Origin: Candidatus Thioglobus sp.
GTDB lineage: Bacteria > Pseudomonadota > Gammaproteobacteria > PS1 > Pseudothioglobaceae
Assembly: GCA_028228555.1 (NCBI GenBank)
Contig: JAOJBP010000001.1
Coordinates: 1-64,000, forward strand
Length of the DNA stretch: 64,000 nt
Direction: 5' to 3'
Every line of letters starts with the position of its first letter. Within the stretch, counting starts at the first letter, position 1. Both the position numbers and the translations under genes were made by a program. This document shows positions 60,333 to 64,000 of the stretch, piece after piece. The notes below the pieces were generated by a model, which searched no databases, was not told the DNA's origin, and saw only the letters and a program-made list of their open reading frames with translations.

Positions 60333-60722
60333 ATGAGTAAAGCAGAAAAAATGTTCAGAGAGGCCTTTAATCGTCTCAAAACTGGCACACCTATTAATAC
60401 TCCAAAGGGGACTAAAATAAGTCAAAATAATGTAGCAAAAGAGGCTGAAAAACACCCTACAGCCCTAAAAAAAGACCGCTTCCCATTGTTGGTTCTCGAG
60501 ATACAAGATTATTTAAAACAGCAAGAAATTGATAGTGATCTTCTTAACAAGAAAAAGCAACTACGCAAACAACGAACCCTTGAACAGCGATTGTCAGACT
60601 GCAAAAAACAAAGGGATAAGCTAGTTTCTATATGTGAAGCGCAATTTCAACATATAGAGCAACTTCAAGATGATGTTTCTGATCTAGGAAAAAGAACAAG
60701 TAAGTCAACACTTACGCTCTAA
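60333..60722 (+). CDS. Small coiled-coil accessory protein of the recombinase element
   Basis: A 129-residue protein starting two bases after the third recombinase. It is highly charged. The N-terminal part (KMFREAFNRLKTGTP, then KISQNNVAKEAEKHP) looks like a short HTH-like region, followed by a long helix rich in Lys, Gln and Glu (about 75-120) likely to form a coiled coil. In size and position it matches TnpC-type accessory proteins of Tn554-like elements. Sequence kinship was not established. Confidence 0.7.
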   Translation: MSKAEKMFREAFNRLKTGTPINTPKGTKISQNNVAKEAEKHPTALKKDRFPLLVLEIQDYLKQQEIDSDLLNKKKQLRKQRTLEQRLSDCKKQRDKLVSICEAQFQHIEQLQDDVSDLGKRTSKSTLTL

Positions 60723-60997
60723 TTACGAAACAACAAATACAGTATAACGGTTCATTAATCTGTAGCAGCCTGATACTTCTAGTCACACTTTAAGACGCTC
60801 TATATTTCTTTAAATGATTAGCAGCTCACTCAATGGATAGTGAATCGATTTGATTGAAACTTAAGATAGGCTTAAAGCTAATTACCGGTTTAACTACATA
60901 AAATACTTAACTTAAGACTAAAGCTTTTTCAGAAAAGATTGTTTTGGTAAGAGTATTACGGCAAGCAGTGACTGAATAAACCGCCTCCTGCTAAGCA

Positions 60998-61453
60998 CTA
61001 TTTAAACCTTGTATCGTATTTTTTCTGCAATTCAGCAGGCCAAAGATCATGAATATAATTCAATACTGCTTGTTTTTCACCCTCACTTAATTGATTTTTA
61101 AATGCTGGCATCCAACCCCCTAACTTAATACCACCATTATCAATAGTCTTCATTAATGCTGACGGTGAATGGTGCCAAGCATGTGCTGTGCCATTAATGG
61201 GTGGCGCAGGAAACTTGCCATTTTCATCTCTTTTCTTCCAATCTTTAACAAGTCCTTGACCCTCTTTACCATGGCAAGAAATACAGTTTTTTTCAAATAT
61301 TGCCTGTCCAGATTTATCAGTATTGTTACTAGATAAGGTTTTTTCTACTGGCGTATTTGCATTTAAATTTTCCTGATTATTGTTCTGCGCCTCTTCACTA
61401 TCAAAGCAGCCTGTTAAAAATAATGCACTTGATAAAACGATTAATAGCTTCAT
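60998..61453 (-). CDS. c-type cytochrome lipoprotein
   Basis: A 151-residue cytochrome c. The lipobox LFLTGC puts the acylated Cys at 16, followed by a long polar linker rich in Asn (about 20-48). The heme is attached at CISCH (Cys57, Cys60, His61), and GGWMPAF offers the Met ligand. It would be tethered to a membrane facing the periplasm. As the last gene of the copper cluster, it may carry electrons for cuprous-ion oxidation or respiration. Confidence 0.85.
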   Translation of the reverse strand: MKLLIVLSSALFLTGCFDSEEAQNNNQENLNANTPVEKTLSSNNTDKSGQAIFEKNCISCHGKEGQGLVKDWKKRDENGKFPAPPINGTAHAWHHSPSALMKTIDNGGIKLGGWMPAFKNQLSEGEKQAVLNYIHDLWPAELQKKYDTRFK

Positions 61454-61477
61454 AACCTTTCCTCTTTAAATAATTTT

Positions 61478-61912
61478 TTAATGTCGACCACGTCCGCCGC
61501 CCATACCGCCACGACTCATACCACTAGAGCCACCTTGTCCGCCACCCATGCTTTCTCTAAAAGCTTGTCGATCTTGGTCAGACATTGATTGCATTTGACC
61601 TCTAAAAGCCTGACGATCTTCATTTGACATTGATTGCATTTTATTACGCATATCGCCACCACTCCCCATGCCATTTTGACCCATCCCAGAATTCATATTA
61701 TTCATAAATTCCTGTCTTTCTTGAGTCGACATAAGCTCCATATTATTACGACTTTCATCTCTAAAATTTAACCGATCTGAAGCCGATACAGATTGAAACA
61801 AAGCGCCCCTATGCGTATGACCTTCATGGACATGATTGGCATCAATAGCCACATCTGCTTGCACCATTTGAGTGCCAAAAATTAACACTGATGTTATTAA
61901 TATTTTATTCAT
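61478..61912 (-). CDS. Exported Met/His/Gly-rich protein of copper cluster
   Basis: A 144-residue protein not assigned to a family. A signal peptide (ILITSVLIFGTQMVQA) is followed by DVAIDANHVHEGHTHRG, a His-rich stretch likely to bind metal. Then come two near-identical segments (MQSMSNEDRQAFRGQ and MQSMSDQDRQAFRES) spaced by few residues, and a Gly-Met-Arg-rich tail. Many Met residues suggest Cu(I) handling in the periplasm. That role is an inference from composition and neighbours. Confidence 0.6.
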   Translation of the reverse strand: MNKILITSVLIFGTQMVQADVAIDANHVHEGHTHRGALFQSVSASDRLNFRDESRNNMELMSTQERQEFMNNMNSGMGQNGMGSGGDMRNKMQSMSNEDRQAFRGQMQSMSDQDRQAFRESMGGGQGGSSGMSRGGMGGGRGRH

Positions 61913-61946
61913 TGTATTTTCCTTAAAAATTTAACTACGTACTGTA

Positions 61947-62459
61947 TTACATGCGTCCGCCGCCCATGCCACCTGAACTTGAGCCACCGCCCATACCGCC
62001 TGAACTTGAGCCTGAATCACTCCCATGTCCGCCGTCTGATGCTCCGCCCATACTACCAGAGCCAGAGCTACCATCCATTGAGCTGCCATGCTCAGCAATG
62101 CTAACATCTTGTTGCGCTTGCATGGCTTCTCTAGTACTAGTTGTTACTGTTTCTATGTTTGCTATTGCATCCGATACTGTTAAGTTAGCAGTATCAAGTG
62201 CTGCTTGCGCATCTGCTAATAACGTCAAATCAGCTGGGTCTACGGCATCATAGGCCGCTTGCGCGCTGACTAAATCAGACTGAGTAGTTGATACTAGAGC
62301 TCTAGCATCTGCAACACCAGACTCTATTTGACTACTGCCATCATTCCAATTAAAGCCACTACTATGATAATTGGCATCATGTGCAGCATTTGCTGTTACT
62401 AATAAACTCGCTGAAAAAGCAAATAAAATTCCTTTAATAATCTTTTTCTTTTTATCCAT
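61947..62459 (-). CDS. Exported Ala/Gly/Ser/Met-rich protein of copper cluster
   Basis: A 170-residue protein, family not recognised. It has a signal peptide (IIKGILFAFSASLLVTANA, cut before AHDAN), a central helical Ala/Asp/Thr-rich part (about residues 45-115), and a low-complexity tail of Gly, Ser and Met with repeated SSGGMGGG. The His-containing N-terminus (AHDANYHSSG) and Met-rich tail suggest periplasmic copper binding, as for the neighbour gene. Its GC-rich tail differs from the AT-rich surroundings. Confidence 0.6.
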   Translation of the reverse strand: MDKKKKIIKGILFAFSASLLVTANAAHDANYHSSGFNWNDGSSQIESGVADARALVSTTQSDLVSAQAAYDAVDPADLTLLADAQAALDTANLTVSDAIANIETVTTSTREAMQAQQDVSIAEHGSSMDGSSGSGSMGGASDGGHGSDSGSSSGGMGGGSSSGGMGGGRM

Positions 62460-62504
62460 GTTGTTTTCTCCTTTAATTGTTGTTTTATCCTTTGGTTGTT
62501 TTTT

Positions 62505-62909
62505 TTATTTGTTATAAGAGGGTTTTTGTACAGAACGTACATAGGCAACAATATCACTTACCCTTTCAGGTGGAACGCCTGTAATCATAGGCATGTCGCC
62601 AAATTTCCAATGATGCTGCCTAACGCCATTCTTAACTGCATAAAAAAATGATAAATCTGAATGATGCAATGGCTCATATGTACTATCGAGTAACGATGGC
62701 CCTTGGCCGGTTCCCATCAGACCCTCTCCATGACATCTTACGCATGATTGTTGATATCCACTTTCCCCTTTAGAGACATTAGCTTTGTAATTCAAGCTAG
62801 GCAATAGATCTTGACTAGCAACTCTTTTTGACTTCATCCACTCACTTTCGGACAATAGCGTAAAGAAACCAATCATAAGGGCCAATATAACCAATAAGGT
62901 CTTACCCAT
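62505..62909 (-). CDS. c-type cytochrome, membrane-anchored or secreted
   Basis: A 134-residue class I cytochrome c. An N-terminal hydrophobic segment (TLLVILALMIGFFTLL) is an anchor or signal. The heme site is CVRCH (Cys56, Cys59, His60), and FGDMPMITGV gives the Met ligand. The C-terminal VSDIVAYVRSVQ is the usual last helix. It lies between copB and the Gly-rich genes. Cytochromes of this type occur next to copA/copB in some copper-resistance clusters. Confidence 0.85.
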   Translation of the reverse strand: MGKTLLVILALMIGFFTLLSESEWMKSKRVASQDLLPSLNYKANVSKGESGYQQSCVRCHGEGLMGTGQGPSLLDSTYEPLHHSDLSFFYAVKNGVRQHHWKFGDMPMITGVPPERVSDIVAYVRSVQKPSYNK

Positions 62910-62971
62910 TTTTTTTCAATCTATCAGTATCAATGTAGCAATCACTTAACATTGGTATCTTTCAGGATACT

Positions 62972-63673
62972 TTAAAACCAAAAGCGAATACCTGTAACAA
63001 TTTGAGCATCTTCAACATCCTCACCTTCATTATTTGCAAAAGTTGCAGTATTTCCATATTTTTTACCCCAGTTAACACCGACATAAGGCGCAAACTCACG
63101 ACTTAATTCGTATCTTAGTCTAAGCCCTGCTTCGATATTAGATAACCCTTTCCCTGTGCCGGTCACCTCATCATCTTTTCCAAAGAAATTAACCTCAACT
63201 TCTGGCGATAAGACCAATTTCTGGCTAAACATATATTCGTACTCAAGATCTAAGCGCACGGCGGTACGTCCGGATTCACCAACAAACAATGAAGCATCCA
63301 CTTCAAGCAAATAAGGCGCCAAACCTTTGGCAGCAATTACACCCCAAGTTCGACTAGGCGTGGGCTTGAAATCTTTTTTGATGCCATATTGCAAATCCCA
63401 GAAAGGGGTAGTTGCTTTACTATAAAGAACTTGTAATTCTGCTTCAGTGATTTTTCCATTAAGTTTTTCACCTTCAGTTTTAATCCATATTTTTTCAAGA
63501 TCTTTACCAACCCAAGCGTCAACAGCCCAAACTTTAGGATTAGAGCCTGCCGTGCTTCGTGTTTCAATTTCACCCATCACTTTAGTTAGTATTGGGTCAT
63601 CATCTACGCCACCTGCATGTGCCAAGAATGATAAGCCTAAAAGCAAACTGGTTAATATTTTTATTTTTTTCAT
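62972..63673 (-). CDS. copB: Copper resistance protein B, short form
   Basis: A 233-residue outer-membrane beta-barrel protein. The signal peptide is ILTSLLLGLSFLAHA. WAVDAWVGKDLEKIWIKTEG, VLYSKATTPFWDLQYGI, and the C-terminal APYVGVNWGKKYGN with terminal IRFWF match CopB. The Met/His-rich N-terminal domain of classic CopB (about 300 residues or longer) is absent. It follows copA after 15 bases. Confidence 0.9.
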   Translation of the reverse strand: MKKIKILTSLLLGLSFLAHAGGVDDDPILTKVMGEIETRSTAGSNPKVWAVDAWVGKDLEKIWIKTEGEKLNGKITEAELQVLYSKATTPFWDLQYGIKKDFKPTPSRTWGVIAAKGLAPYLLEVDASLFVGESGRTAVRLDLEYEYMFSQKLVLSPEVEVNFFGKDDEVTGTGKGLSNIEAGLRLRYELSREFAPYVGVNWGKKYGNTATFANNEGEDVEDAQIVTGIRFWF

Positions 63674-63688
63674 TTTATCTCTCTTTCG

Positions 63689-64000
63689 TTATACAACATC
63701 CACACGACGGAACATGCCCAACATGTGATAAAGTAAATGACAATGATATGCCCAAGAACCTTTGGCATCGACTTTAACGCGATAGCTAATTTTTGCGCCT
63801 GGCTGAACAATCACCGTGTGTTTGCGTGGGATATACATATTGTCTCCCGTTTCTAAATCACTCCACATGCCGTGTAAATGCATAGGGTGGTTCATCATCG
63901 TATCATTCACAAAAGTAATACGCACAACTTCGCCAAATTTAAATTGTAGCGGCTCAGCATCGGAAAACTTTACACCATTAATAGACCACATATAGCGACT
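63689..64000 (-). CDS. copA: CopA multicopper oxidase, C-terminal part (runs off window)
   Basis: The last roughly 100 residues of CopA, the periplasmic multicopper oxidase of copper resistance. HPMHLHGMW is the T1/T3 copper motif, HCHLLYHMLGMF is the terminal T1/T3 motif with the axial Met, and PGAKISYRVKVD lies between. The stop is at 63689. The 5' part lies beyond the right edge, so this is incomplete only because of the window. It heads the minus-strand copper cluster seen here. Confidence 0.92.
   Translation of the reverse strand, partial: SRYMWSINGVKFSDAEPLQFKFGEVVRITFVNDTMMNHPMHLHGMWSDLETGDNMYIPRKHTVIVQPGAKISYRVKVDAKGSWAYHCHLLYHMLGMFRRVDVV

Larger units (their letters stand above)
54835..60722 (+). 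mobile_element. Three-tyrosine-recombinase integrative element (right end not seen)
   Basis: The left boundary is placed at about 54835-54845, where the thioredoxin-family reading ends. It contains a ribbon-helix-helix-like gene (minus), a perfect palindrome, three tandem tyrosine-recombinase-like genes with touching or overlapping ends and a small coiled-coil gene. The layout recalls Tn554-type (tnpA-tnpB-tnpC), recombinase-in-trio and gamma-mobile-trio elements; which class fits best cannot be decided by eye. The right limit given is the end of the last recombination-type gene, not a proven end. The copper cluster beyond may also belong to the element. Confidence 0.65.

Noticed and set aside
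60723-60997. Search for terminal inverted repeats matching 54845-54950
   Set aside because: Short shared words occur, but no convincing inverted or direct repeat pair could be aligned by eye.
61951-62253. Proline-rich plus-strand frame starting MRPPPMPPELEPPP
   Set aside because: It is the antisense of the Gly/Ser-rich tail of the secreted copper-cluster protein, which has a signal peptide and proper start.

Overview
The window is AT-rich chromosomal DNA of a gammaproteobacterium. Supporting signs are LptG, ClpS/ClpA, heptosyltransferase I, CmoA and UbiC, an OxyR-like regulator divergent from a peroxiredoxin-glutaredoxin hybrid, and frequent TTG starts and ATGA-type overlaps. The low GC, compact layout and gene set would fit a marine SUP05/Thioglobus-like lineage. 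That placement is an inference and not proven by any single gene.

Region by region: (1) 1-12165 is a cell-surface polysaccharide and LPS locus. It holds a decayed GT4 glycosyltransferase at the left edge, a GT2 glycosyltransferase, the complete dTDP-L-rhamnose set in the order rmlA-rmlC-rmlD-rmlB, an O-antigen-ligase-like protein, a GT39 / LAB_N / GT2 lipid-linked sugar-transfer module, a UDP-glucuronate 4-epimerase, Ugd and heptosyltransferase I. (2) 12217-20388 is housekeeping: glnS, the lptG-clpS-clpA-surE run, guaA and tadA. (3) 20433-22818 holds a trimeric-autotransporter-like adhesin with 17-residue head repeats and a Wzz-like protein carrying a (CAA)11 tract, bounded by strong hairpins. 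(4) 23013-30896 has fabD-fabG without acpP, rplU-rpmA, ppiB, lpxH, an RNB exoribonuclease, gcvT-gcvH and yciB. (5) 30986-38817 is a tRNA-Leu(UAA) followed by a complete polyol (probably mannitol) uptake and catabolism operon. (6) 39301-44640 is a redox block (thioredoxin-like protein, OxyR-like regulator, Prx-Grx hybrid), a secreted histidine phosphatase, an unknown exported protein and SelO. (7) 44781-54437 is housekeeping again: ridA, recG, ubiC, cmoA, trpG/pabA, rhodanese, glutaredoxin, gpsA, a phosphatase, a Bax-like glucosaminidase, rplM-rpsI, tatD and tcdA.

(8) From about 54835 the character changes. A thioredoxin-family gene is cut off after roughly two thirds of its length. Then come a small ribbon-helix-helix-like protein, a perfect AT-only palindrome, three consecutive tyrosine-recombinase-like genes and a small coiled-coil gene. 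These are followed by an oppositely oriented copper/cytochrome c cluster (copA fragment, copB, two c-type cytochromes, two Met/His/Gly-rich secreted proteins) that runs off the right edge. The missing 3' part of the interrupted gene is not visible to the right, so the copper cluster may be cargo of the recombinase-trio element. This is the most interesting structure in the window.
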